A stretch of 64,000 nt of DNA from Penelope pileata (lineage: Eukaryota; Chordata; Aves; Galliformes; Cracidae). The position numbers were made by a program, and so were the translations under genes. Shown one piece after another: positions 36,701 through 49,130 of the stretch (position 1 is the stretch's first letter; every line of letters begins with the position of its first letter). Below the pieces are notes generated by a model that saw only the letters and a list, made by a program, of their open reading frames with translations, ran no database searches and was not told the DNA's origin. Location of the stretch: the NCBI GenBank assembly GCA_013396635.1, contig WBMW01005037.1, positions 648,665-712,664 on the forward strand, read 5' to 3'.

Positions 36701-39482
36701 TTGAAGTGCTGTATCAATATAAAAAAAGCTGTTGGGCTTTCCCTGGAAATACCTGTAGGAGCATGTACACTTATTTTTCTCCTTTCTGAAAACAGAGGAT
36801 GCTGCAGACAGGAGCAAAAGCTACACTTCTCTGCAGAGTACTGGGAGCCCTGTGCATTAGGAGCACAAAGACAGAGTGTCCCCCATAGAAACTACCAGCT
36901 TCTGCTGCTCCAGATTTACATGCACTCTACAGATTGCATTTGACCCTCCCTACCTTCTTCCTTCCCTGGACACAACTGCTACCCCAGCACTTCAGACCTC
37001 ACAGCTGCTCCTAAAGGCTGCTGGTACCTCCTAGCACCCCCACTACCTTAACTGCTGCACAGCTCTTATGCTGGCAGAGATAGATCAACACTGGGTGTCT
37101 TTGCATCCTCCTCCTATAGAAATCCAGCAGCAGAAATATAGGCTGTTCCTCTGTCTGTCTGTCTAATGCAAAATCTAGTATGAATGCAAGAGAATTGTCT
37201 GAGCTTAGTTGTTCTCCTGTCATTTTCAGGAGAACATGGTTCATCTTCCTGTTCTACTTTCCTTGATTTGCTTGTGTGTGTAATTTTGCACACAGGAAAC
37301 CAACAACAAAAAGTAAGTTAATCTGCTTCTGTTAATTGGTAGAACACTTCCTGTCTCTACATTTTTATTTAAAAATAAAAAAAGAGTAAAAAGGCAAGAC
37401 AGCCTTCATATATATGCACCTGTAATTGACTTAATGCTAATGGTTACTAATGACTGAGTTACATGCTGCAAGTCAGTAATTAGGAACAAGGACTCCAGGC
37501 AACATGGTCTTCCTGTACCTAAGAATTAATTCATACTAAAACGACAAAATTATGTGAACTTGGGAACCAGTTTGGCCACTGAGCCATACAGAAACAAAAA
37601 AGCAAACAATGCCCCACCGTTTTACTCTCAGTAATAAAAACAGTCTGATAGCCTTTACATTTCCTATGGCTACAATTAAGTTGATAGGAGTCGGGGTGAA
37701 AGATATCTATCCCTGTCTTGCTACAAATTAAACAAAAATCACTTACAGAAAATTGTGAACAGAGCCCTGGAGAGCCAAAGAGCAGCTTAGCACATTTCAG
37801 AAAGTAATTTTCTGCAAGAATATTGCATGGGATAATAAAACTGCAGATAAGAACCCCATTTCAGTGCATATCTTTTGCTGCTGCTATGTTGTTACCAAAG
37901 ATTATGGTAGTGTTTTGGGAAGATAGGAGACAAAAAAGAAACCCCAAAGAAGATATGTGTCCTCATTACTCAGACATTGTGACGAGAGGTGACATAAAAA
38001 AGGCTCTACACAATGAATGAGATACACGGTGGAACCCTTCTGCCAGGTGTTGTCAGGTTCAATTACCTGGAGGCTCCAGCTGGAAAAATTAAACAACTCT
38101 GGCGTGATCCCCCACCCAGAAACCTAAGAGAACTAAATTACCTCCCCTAGGTGCCCTTGACAAGTAATACTTCTGAAAGCTCTGGCTTTACTAATTTAAA
38201 GCAAAGCACACCACACTGAGAACAAAAGAAATTTCAGAGAACTACAGATAAAAATTAGATTTATCTCCTAGGTAAGACCCTTGTTGCCCTGAGTATCTTG
38301 CCAGCAATTCTTCCTTTTTTTCCCTTCTCACATTCTGGAGTAGTTAATGAGGTAATGCTTGTTACAGTAGTTGCTCTCTTGCCCCACCTTCTCATGCTGT
38401 TTGTCTTCCAGTGCTGCCTGGATTCATGAGAAGCCTGGCTCAGAGACAACCTCTGAGTTTGGAAGTTACCTGCACTGATGGAAGCCTGTGCTGCCTGAGT
38501 AAGGCCAGCTCTGTAAGTCTGGCCTGGAACACAGGCAATCCCATGCTTCGTGCCTAAGGCATGGGCCGTCTACAAGAGAGAAGAAAGCTTCAACGTTTTT
38601 CTGCTTTCAGCTATATATTTTAGTGCTTGATTCTAGCTTTATTAAATATTATAAAAATAAATACAAATAATATACCAAAAATATACATAAAATACACATA
38701 TTATGTACGACATACCAATGTGGGTGATGCAGAGCAATCGTGAGCCAAAACTGTACCAAAGTGTTTACTTCTGCGCAGAACATTTCATTCTCGTCCTTCT
38801 ATCTGAAGGAATCAAGACAGCATTTTTGCATAGTGGGACTGGAGAATAATAAGTCTTCCAAACATGGAGAAAGCTGCCTGTCTCAGGATGATGTTGTTTT
38901 GGTCTCTAAGAAGTACTCTTTTACTGTGCATTTCCATAATGACACTGGGCAAATTGGCAGCAGCAAAGGAAGGCTCAGCAGCAGAATGCTTCTTGTTTGA
39001 GAAGCCCACAGTGAGCTAGGCTTCTAGTTTCCTGCTCTGAAACACCCAAATCAGAGCCATAATGCAAGTGGCAGAAAGCTCCTCCACTGACAAGCAGGAC
39101 AGGCATGCTGTGGCCAGCTCATGTACAACAATGAATTGCCAGTTTAAGAGATGAATAAGGGAAAAAAAAAAAAACACTTGGTCCTGAAAAAACACTGAAG
39201 ATTTCATTTGAGGGAATGAAAATCAACTTCAATGAGCAGTAAGATAATATACTGAATAAAAGGTATTCCAGATTGAATACACATGGTTTTTCAAGAAAAG
39301 CCTAAAAATAATATCCCATACATTAGGAGACATCTGCTCTAATTTTTGTTAAATTAAATGAGTGCTAGATTCAACTGACATGACCTGTTTGCTTTGAGAG
39401 CTGCTTAACTGATAAGAAAAACAGTCACTTTTTGCATGTCTTAAGGCTTTTATTACGGGAGCATCTTATGTCAGATTTCATT
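36701..39482. other. Non-coding stretch, nothing recognised
   Basis: No gene recognised. Slightly GC-richer text lies at 36780-37110, with a short CTGT repeat near 37139-37153. An AT-rich block lies at 38636-38705, and a 13-base A run at 39162-39174. Frames at 36698-36943, 37011-37244 and 38740-39009 show no recognisable motif. Confidence 0.5.
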
Positions 39483-39509
39483 GTAACCCATCTATTGTGT
39501 GATTCTATG
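39483..39509 (+). mobile_element. Possible CR1 3'-tail scrap
   Basis: 'gtaacccatctattgtgtg' followed by 'attctatg' resembles the last part of a CR1 element (the usual text is 'ccaacccaaactattctgtg' then 'attctatg'). Nothing further upstream matches clearly, so this is either a very short insertion or a chance likeness. Confidence 0.35.
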
Positions 39510-42500
39510 CAACAGATGGTAGCTTAATAAGGTAAGTCAGGAAATTCAAGATATAGGTAAGGTCTTTTGTGATTTGGCAATGTCTGTCAAGCTATTGGAT
39601 ATCTGAGCTGAAATAGAAATGACAGGGAAAAGATGAGTGTAGGGCAAAGATATGGTTTTCATACTGCTGATTTAGTAAAAATCATCCTGCAGATTGCTCA
39701 GGCAATGTCATTAGTGTCCCCAGGAGCTGTAGACTAACTCTGCCAAAACACAGAAGAAAACCTGCATTGCTCTTGTTGATGTCCATAGCCAACAGACAGA
39801 CAGCATCAGGGACATTTTAGCTGTGTCTGGAACCAAGACATAAACACATGCAGGACACTAGATTGTGGCATTGGTATCATTACTCTGAGCAGATGTACAG
39901 AAAGAAAAGGAGATCTACTACTTAGGTATCTCCTTCCATAGCACAGCATCAAACAGTACTCCCAGAAAAACAGGAGCGTTGGAGACAGGATATCTTTGTA
40001 TGTCTATGCAGCAGAACACTCACGGTCTGTTCAGGGAAAGCAGAACCCTCCTCCATAACTGGTATTTCAATCTGTGCCTTGGGAAACTAATCATCCATAG
40101 TCCAACTCTTTTACTGCCTGAAATACTGGCAAACTGTCCTAACAAAGAGAGTGGGCAGGATAGAACTATCATTCAAGCTATTTATTTTCATTTATAACTC
40201 AGAAGTAGAACTGTACTAAACAATGTGCCAGGCTCAACAGAGGAATGTCTGAACATTTGGATTCCCTCTCTGCTGCTCCGTCTCCAGGCTATGTCACTAC
40301 TGCCAACTGCCTGTGTGTGTGAGGTCTTAGCAAGGGAACATGAGGTTTTCCTGTTGGAGCAGCATCCTCTTAACATATGGGTCTGGCTCAGTTTTATTGT
40401 CTGGCTACGGGCAGAATAGATGCAAGCGAGGAATGGGGAGACTAGTACACAGATCAGAGTGACTACAAAAAAAAACCCTTAAAATATGCTATCAGCCTCT
40501 GAGAAGGAAAATATATTATAAACCTAGAACTCCAGGATTGCAAATTAGAAGTTTGTAAATTAAGCCTATAGTTTATCACTGAATAGATGCAGCTTTTTAA
40601 TTCAGCAAATTATATGGGGTCAAAACTGTGAACGACACAATCTTCCAACATTGACCAAGAAATTTAAAGTAATGTACTTAATGCAAATAAGATTTGGATG
40701 TTCCTTTAGCAATGTTATGGGAGGGCAGACTAAGAGGTGTTTTATAACTGGTCCAAAGAGTGCCTGTTTAAATAAAGCTGTGCTTTAGCATCAAACAGAA
40801 ATCTTACATGAAAAAATGTGTTGTTACTGGGAAAGGGATGTTCTAAACAAAAGGCTGGTCAAGAAAACCATGGAGAGTGAATTTGTATTTTCTTATCTTG
40901 CAGACTTTTAAAGACGCTCTTGACAGCTACTGATGAACTGAACTGATAATGCATACCCATGCTACCTATAAAAATTCTCAACATTAAATATCAATTGATA
41001 GATATAAAAGTGTGGGACATGCACAACGAACAACTCTAGTACTCTGTGAGCTTAACTCCATATGTTTCCTTTAGAAAACAGCATATACCTTACGCTGGGT
41101 TGGTCTCACACCACTATTAAAGGCAACATAGTAGCTCTATCTCTCATGGCTTAGAAACACTTTTTCTAACATGCATTAATTCTTTATTTTCATTTATTAG
41201 AAATGAAATATTCTTTGTGTGACATATATAGCTAAATAAGTCAACTCCTGCGCATATATTATTCTTAAAGGAAAACACGTATATTATACACACACACAAA
41301 TATTTTCAGAATATACTTCAATGATGCCCTAAACAGCACTCACTTTCAATCTGAGAAACATAGTTGTTCTCGATATAAATTCACATTAGCGACCAGCATT
41401 GCCAATAAAATAAATGAATAGCTGGGGAATATTTAGATCTATCAGTGGAGTGCATGCTGTACTGAAACAGCATTATGTCCTTGCAGGTATAGAATTTTAA
41501 ATCAAAGTAACATTATTATCAGTGTCTAGCTTCATGCACTTTGCTTCACAGACACTATTATGCATTGAGCAGCAATTAGTGAGTCACCAGGGATACCTTC
41601 CTAGACTCTTCAGGTCAGAAAAACTAATTAACCTTCCTCCTGTATTCTGAACAGACCAACAATAATCAGTGACAAATCTTATCCGTCTTTTTCCTTTTAA
41701 AAAATAAATCTATTTTAAAATATTGGTGGCAAATTAGGAAAAAATGTACAGAAGCTCTCCTGATAAAAATAGAAAATCCACTAAAGAGGTCGTAGTGTCG
41801 AAACTGTGACACAGACTTGTTTGTTTATACCACTGATTCTTTGTTTAATAGATTTTTTACAAAGCTCCACGAAGGCAATTTAATTAGCTATCCATTTACA
41901 CTACAGGTAACAACAGTCACACCGTGGTGACTGACATGTGAAAACAATTGTATTTGCTTTGACATGGTGTGCAAATGCAGTGACATTTACAGTAGTTGTC
42001 CTTGGAAAGAAGCAGCATCCAGCCTTCCAGGCTGGTGATACAAAGTGACAAAGGTATTGCATTATGTCAATATGCATGATGTTATGACAGGTCAAGGCGG
42101 GATGGCATCGCTGGGGATGGACTACCTGCATACTATGCTGTCATGTTGTATATGCCAGTTTGAAGCAGACAGTACTGGTTTTTTTGGATGCGTTTATCAA
42201 TACGTGAATGGTAGCAGCCAGCATCTCCAAGTAGGTGGCCAGAATGTCACTTCTAAACTTGAGTAGCTTAATTCTATATTTAACACCTCATATAAGCAAA
42301 TACAGTGCAAAAGTGTATGCTTACACAGAACATCAAAACTGCACCAGAGAAGCAAAATGACAGCTTGAGCCTTCTTGCATCTGATGTATGTATGATTTCC
42401 TACATGGTCTCTTCCCTTGCAGTTCCTTCTGAAAACGATCAAGGCACCAATGTTCTCTGGCACAGCAGCTATTCTGGCCATATTGCAGACCTCTTATTTA

Positions 42501-45500
42501 AGCTAGGACTACAGTATATAATGATCTTCCAGATGCAAGGAGAACCTCCTCCTTCCCCGATCTTTTCAAAAGCAATGCTGAATCACCACAAAAAAAGAGA
42601 CCTGTATATGAATATCACATTGATCATATTTTCAGCACCTTTTGTACAAAGTGCCCCTATGTTTTATCTTTAAAAAACAGAGAGAGAAATCAAAGCAAAT
42701 CTGGCAATGCTTGTCATCTTGGCAAGTCAGCTTTCTGCTCAGGTGTTGTCCAGGTTCCAGAGCAATAGGTAAATAGCGTAATGTTAGCAAAGTCAGAATT
42801 ACGTCTGCCTACTGGGCTGACTTTTCTAATGTTATGCTATTTAACACATTATTATTATATTTATAGTTTTATTGTCTTGCACTGAGCAAGAAGAGTGACT
42901 GGGTAGCCATTCCAGGCTGATTGTTGAGCATCCTGCGGATTTTTGTTTCCTACTCGGAGTTCCCATTAACAGTTGGCTTGAGGATCACTCATGAACATTG
43001 CTGGCAAACTAAATTCAGATATAGTAGTGAACACTCTACAAAGGTGGGGAGAGGGAGGAGTGTAGTCCTTCACAATATGAAAAAATGATCCACAGTCAAG
43101 ATTTTGACTAAAAGGAAGGAAGGAATAATGTATACATAGGGAAGAGATTAAAGAAGTTTTTCTTCAGTATTTAAATACAAGAAAAAAATCTTCAAATCCC
43201 AGTGAAATGTTCCAGATTATTTAAGTAAAAGAATCAATTTAATATTTTCAGTGTTTCACTATGCATTGAATAGCAAAAGTCACAGGACTTGAATTATATT
43301 AGAACAGCCTAACACATCTGTAAACCTAATGTTTCAAACTCCTGTGTAATAAATCAAAATAATTCTGCTTGTCAGACAGCAAACAACTAGCTGTTCAGAA
43401 GCCTTTGAAAAAGTACTTTCAAGATAAAGTATGTGATTGTTGTTTCTGTGTCTTTTAGAAAAATGCTGTATCTTCTTCACAGCTTCAGTTGTAGAAAAAC
43501 ATTTCATGTAAAATGTGTTTTTCTCTGACATTTAGATGTCTTGCAAAGTGGTTTATTATAGATCTTGCGGACGTCTGGATATTTAATTAAATGTCAGAAA
43601 CATATTCTCTGTCCTCATATGAATGAAGAGTTTATTTATTCATAGTCTATTTGTTCTTCTGTTTCTCACACAGAATTATGAGTTGAAAAGTAAGCCATCA
43701 GAGGCACTTAAATTTTTAAGGGTCAAAAATCTAATTAACCTCTGCAACTGTGCTTAAAACAGTGACCAATATTAGACAAGTCCTTACAGGAATCTATAGA
43801 ACCATTCAGAGTTAGCAGTACATTTGCAACTAGTTTTCAGTTGACCTTTAATGTTATTTTCCAAACATCCGTGGAAGGTGTGATGTAAGAAGCTGAGAAT
43901 ACAGAAACCAAGCTAGTATTAATTCTAGCTCTTAGCAAACACGTTTAGAACTTTACACTGCAGACCTCAGTCTGAATTGTGCTATTTGCAGGAATAATTC
44001 AGTTAAAAGTATGGGCCAATGGCGTAAGCCCTGCTAAGAGAAGAGTGTGATACAGCTGAGAGCTGTCAGATATCTGCTGTTTTATGTATTTAATGAAAGA
44101 ATGGAGAAAGAGGAAGTAATAAACCATAGAAGACTGGAAGATAATTTGGAAAGATTCGATTTTATTCAGGTTAGATATGAAGTAAATTTTGTTTCTTTGT
44201 GAAAATTTTGACCCTTTGGATGAATCCTAGATTCTCTTTCATAGCAGAATTTGCAGCAGAAAAATATGCTTTTTCTTCTTTGTTTTCATCATAACTGATC
44301 ACTCTGTAATGAGGGCATAGAAGTCTATATTTTATATTTCTCAGTATAAACAGTGGCTTGTGCTGCCCAGAACCATCCTATAGGTACAGACACATATCCC
44401 AGACCTGATAAGATGACAAATATTAAAAAGAGTGGACTATGAGGGACCATGTGATTTTAAGTTTACATAAAAATGTTTCTCATAGGGAAAATATACAAAT
44501 AACAAATTGTGCAAAGTAGATAAATAGTTTAGACTCTGGAGAAAGGAAGAATAGTATTGAGAAGCATTTTTTTTTCCTACCTATTTAGCATCAGATTGAC
44601 ATTACACACAATCATGCATCAAAATTAATGATATTGCATGTGAATGTAACTCACGGCTTAGATTCCAAAATTCATTCAAACATTACCAAACTCATGCAAA
44701 CTGTTTACGTGTTTGCTGAACCATTCTGAGGGTAGTTAAAACCATCTAGTCTAAATGCAGTGCTTTAGTAAAGACATGCCCAAGTTAAATACACCCCTAG
44801 CTTCAAAGACCATCAGGTCTGGACAACATTTTATGTTAAAAAATAAATGTTATAAAATGTTATTTTAACAATCCTTTATCATGCAAGGAACCTTTCTGTG
44901 TCACAGATTTTTACCTCATCATATGCAGTGGAACAGAATTAACTCTAAGAAGAAGAAACATATTTCTAGACTGAAAAACTATTCGTATTAATCTGGTCCA
45001 TGAGTAAGGGTACATCACTTGCACAAAAAAAGATAAAAGGTAACTCATATCTCCAACATTACAAAATAGAAATGGTCATTATCTCCGTTGATTGCTTTGG
45101 ATCAGAAAAAAAGAATGTTTGGAAAATATTGTAAATAGTATATAAAAATTGCGCCAGAAATCCTACAAGCCCACAGTATTTCTGGGTTGAAGGCCAGGTG
45201 GTTCTCCAGATGAAACGCTGCACTATTCAAACGTTCACTATACTCTGTATACTCTTGATAGAAATGTGCATTAAAAGTGATTTCCACATTAGTTCTTCTT
45301 TTTACTATCTGTGATGAAACAAAAATCATTCTAATTCATGTAGCTACACCCAGTAAAATATTCAAAATCTGCTAGGAATAGCTGACTTGTTTTTGTATTA
45401 TTATTCACCAGTATATTTAGTAAAGTTTACAGGATAGCAGAAGACTTAATTGCACTGAACGTTAGAGGCTGGTATATGTCACACTATAATCTGCATTGTA

Positions 45501-46294
45501 TTTTTGGAGATGAGCCTTCAATATTTGTGTCTCAGCTTTTTTTTGTTTTTGTTTTCTGTGGTACAGTAATTGTTTAAGACTGACAATTTGTTATTCTTGA
45601 TATTTTTACTACAAAAGTACTGAACAAAAAAACAGAGGTAGACATCCAGTTAGGAATACCTTTATTAATTCTTTTTCTACAGCAGAAGATCAATCTATGA
45701 CAAGTAAAATTCTAACCAAGCAACTAATTGATGAGGCACTGGAGTGTGTTTTTTTGAGGAGATTCAGCTACAAAAAATAGAAATGTGCTGCTTGAATTCT
45801 GTTCAGATGGGAATTACCTATCTTGTACACTCTGAGCTTCCTTTATCTTTTCAGGGGTAGTTAAATCTAGGAAGTTTTAGGCATGTAGGGCCTGTGATCT
45901 GAGTATAGCTGAGGATCAAAGGCTGAATCAAAAAAGCTTTGTGTAAATTTTCCTTCAAGTTTTCCATCATCACAAGCTATATCTGTTACAATTTTGCAGC
46001 TACTGTCGGTGTGGACATCAGATTGATACCAGTACATTGCCTCTCTCCGTAATTTTCACATTATAATGCTCATTATTAAACAATTAGCAAGAGCTGGATG
46101 TTACCGAGGAATTCTGTTCACTCTTCCCTGCTAATTTCAGATGTGAAACAGAAAACATCCGTAACAAAATGCAAATAAAGAAAAATCTTTGTATAAGTAT
46201 TTCAAAAATATCAAACCTAGTGCACACATTTATGTCTTTATGTATATTCTGAGAGCAGCAGCTGATCTTTGCCACTGTATCAGCGCCAGTACAG
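39510..46294. other. Long non-coding stretch
   Basis: About 6.8 kb without a recognised gene or named repeat. A donor-like AAG|GTAAGTCAG lies at 39531-39540 with no matching exon. A short CA run lies at 41290-41299, and a pair of overlapping frames at 42197-42673 is unrecognised. The rest is AT-rich unique-looking sequence. Confidence 0.5.
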
Positions 46295-46308
46295 GTTGCT
46301 CTGGCAAC
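46295..46308. promoter_or_regulatory. X-box-like RFX site (candidate)
   Basis: GTTGCTCTGGCAAC has symmetric GTTGC and GCAAC ends, as in RFX-family X-boxes (consensus near GTNRCC, 0-3 N, RGYAAC), with one deviation (T in place of C at position six). The match is strong for a palindromic 14-mer, but no promoter or gene is visible next to it. Confidence 0.4.
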
Positions 46309-48124
46309 AGGATGCACAGGCAACAAGACTCCACTCAAAGTAAAAAGTTAAAGAGAGAAATTTTACCTTCGATATTTATAGCCAAACATTTGAGCATACA
46401 CTTAACTTTAAGCATCTCAGTAGTTACCATTGATTTTACCTCTTCCTTCTCACAAAAGTGGTTATTTACCTTGACTACAACAGAGTAAACTTAACCACAA
46501 GAGAAAATTATTCTGACTCCAGTTGAGTTACTCATCTTCTCAAGCTGAATGTCTAGTTAAGGAGGATGATGGCTGGTAGAGTTTCTTTAATGAATTAGTG
46601 TTCAGGTTAATTTTATGAAATATTTTCATTGCTAAACTGGCACAAAAGCTTAGGACAACACTCACCACATTTGGTGCTAAAATGTAGTTGAGAGACATCA
46701 TCAGCTGAAAGGAATAATAATGGAATATCTTACAGGTCGGTTGAGAACTGGAGTTATGGAAGTAGGGTGAAATGTTACAGTACAGTACTTTGAGATGAAT
46801 AACAAGAATTTCTGTTTCAACCATAGAGCTCATTAGCTTGACTTGAAAACAACAGAGGTGGAGAAAGTTCTGGCTATATTACCTGGTCACAGAATGATTA
46901 TGAACCATCAGTATGGCTGTAGCTATGAAAAAGGCAATGTTACGTCAGGACACATCATGAAACAATCCCTGTCAGAGTATAACAGTGAAACTTACTAGGA
47001 GTAAGATATTAATTGTAGTGAGGAAGACCATCAGAATCTTCTTGCGTCCACACATTTGTATTTTCTTTTTCTTATTTCTCATTGAAAAAGATGTCTATTG
47101 ATATGTCTTGTCATAGATATTTATTAATTAGACTAGGATAAAGCAGCAAAAGTGTCAGCAACTAAGTTTCATGCATGGTTCTCATATACAGACTAATGGA
47201 AGAAACTAGAATGGATGCTTGTGAAAATTGCTCATTACCAAGCCCATTCTCAAGGTTCATGTGGTATGAGAGAGCATCATGGCAGTCCTCCTCCACGGCA
47301 GCTGTACTCAAGCCTAATGGTTTGTGAATAAGAGGAAGAATAGAGGAAGACACATGGCAAGTTAGGCATTTAAATACCTTCACTGTCTTCCAGAAGAAGC
47401 AATCATGATACTAAGGCATGGCTGAGCCTTCAATTCTTTATTTTAATCTCTTTATCAGAGCCTACGTGCACCCCCTGCGTACACATTATTCCATACTCCC
47501 ACTATGAAATGCATTTTGAGGACAGAATTTTTAAAGTAGATTTCATCACTGCAGGAAAAAATGATACTGGAGTTGATCCAATCTGGCCAGAAAAGACTGT
47601 ATTACCACGTTTCCCAGTGACATACTGAAACATAAATATGAAGTGCTGAGTACATGAGCTGAGCAAATTATCACCCTTCTGCAAACGAAAATTGTTTCTG
47701 AGAATTGCATTTTCCAGCCCTGGCTTATTTGACATTGAATTCTTGACTTTTTTTTAGTTTCCTATTTATAGAGAACAATGATGAAACTAGAGATCAAATT
47801 AGAAGTTTGTTCTATGCAGTATGCATGCACTTTGAAACATTACAAGGCAAGGATAGAGCCCTGATGGTTTGTTTTGAGTTTTGATTCGCACTATTTATTT
47901 ATTTATTTGGCTTCTATTTTCTGGGTGATTACCTAAGTAATAAGTGTCAATAGATCGCTGAAAAATTCGTACTTTAAGATACAGACTGGGAAAAAAAAAA
48001 GGCCACAATTAAAATAATGATGGGAACATGAAAAATTTTAATGGTACAGATTATGGATTAGATTGTAGGACTATGAGAAGATTTCTCTACATATAGATGG
48101 TTGTAGTACTTAACGAAAGAATTG
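46309..48124. other. Non-coding stretch, nothing recognised
   Basis: No gene recognised. A short TATT repeat lies at 47892-47908 and an A run at 47991-48000. Confidence 0.55.
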
Positions 48125-48138
48125 CCAGTAGATGGCAC
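48125..48138 (+). promoter_or_regulatory. CTCF core motif match (candidate)
   Basis: CCAGTAGATGGCAC fits every position of the common CTCF core description CCASYAGRKGGCRS, with the motif pointing along the plus strand. CTCF binds such sites in vertebrates to anchor chromatin loops. A full match in a long gene-poor stretch is a reasonable boundary candidate, but occupancy cannot be judged from sequence. Confidence 0.5.
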
Positions 48139-49025
48139 TCAGAAATATGTAGCATGCTTCAGTTTTGTCTGATCACTAAAATCTTCTATTGCTGTTCATA
48201 GCCAATGCTTTTCTTTATGTATTTCTTAGAATCAATGTTAAAACCTTTAGTTTTTAAGATTATTAGAGAAACACTGAAATCAATCAACTATTCAGAGAGT
48301 AAACTGCTTAGTATCTATCTTGACATTACAGTTCATATTAGAAAAATGTGGGAATACATATACAAACAAATTATCTGTACAGTCTGTTCTTTCCAAGTTT
48401 TTTTTTCTGTTCTCATTCTGAAAAATCTACTAGTGAAATTCTGACCTGCTAGCCTAACAAATTAATGTGATTTATTCACTAGACTTGGATGTCACCTTGC
48501 TTAATGTGTTAGGCTTGTATCAAGTATAATAAAACAAATTTCCAAAGTATTTGGATCTGCTTCAGTGGCCTGACATTCTACAAGAAGGCACTTTCATCCT
48601 TGTTTTGTGTAATACTTTTCTTTTTTATAAATACCATTGCTCTTTGAGCAAAGTGTTAATTTAGCAAATGTTGACTTTGATCATTTAATTGCAGCCCATG
48701 TTCATTCCTATGTATTGTGCAGCAAGTTTCAAGCATGGAGACTGCTTAAAAAAATAATGTACTCACTGATCACTTCTAAGGTTAGACAATTCTATTGTTT
48801 CTAATCACAGAGATTAGAGTTGCAGCGGAAGATACAGGCTTCCAGATAACTTAAGTCTGTGCCACAGAAATCTTTAGATGCCACTGCAGTAACCTTACTG
48901 TATTCAGTGAAGAGACACTGCAGAAAAGTGGAGCCCCAGGGCTATATGCTCCTGGATGCTATTGCATCGGAAGTTGAGTGAGAGATGAAATCCACCCTAG
49001 GAAAAACAGACCACGTAGAATACCA
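48139..49025. other. Non-coding stretch, nothing recognised
   Basis: AT-rich sequence without a recognisable gene. The plus-strand frame at 48205-48444 is AT-driven and matches nothing I know. Confidence 0.55.
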
Positions 49026-49130
49026 AACAAAATACAGTCTTTTCAAAAAGAAACCAAACCAACCAACCAACCAACCAACCAACTCAGACACACACACAAA
49101 ACAACCCACAAAACCAAAAAACCCCAAGCC
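49026..49130. repeat. (AACC)n and A/C-rich simple sequence
   Basis: Six AACC units plus a partial unit lie at 49057-49083, followed by a short CA run and more A/C-only text. The frames on both strands through it (N/Q/P/T-rich on plus, G/W/F/V-rich on minus) are produced by the repeat. Confidence 0.9.
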
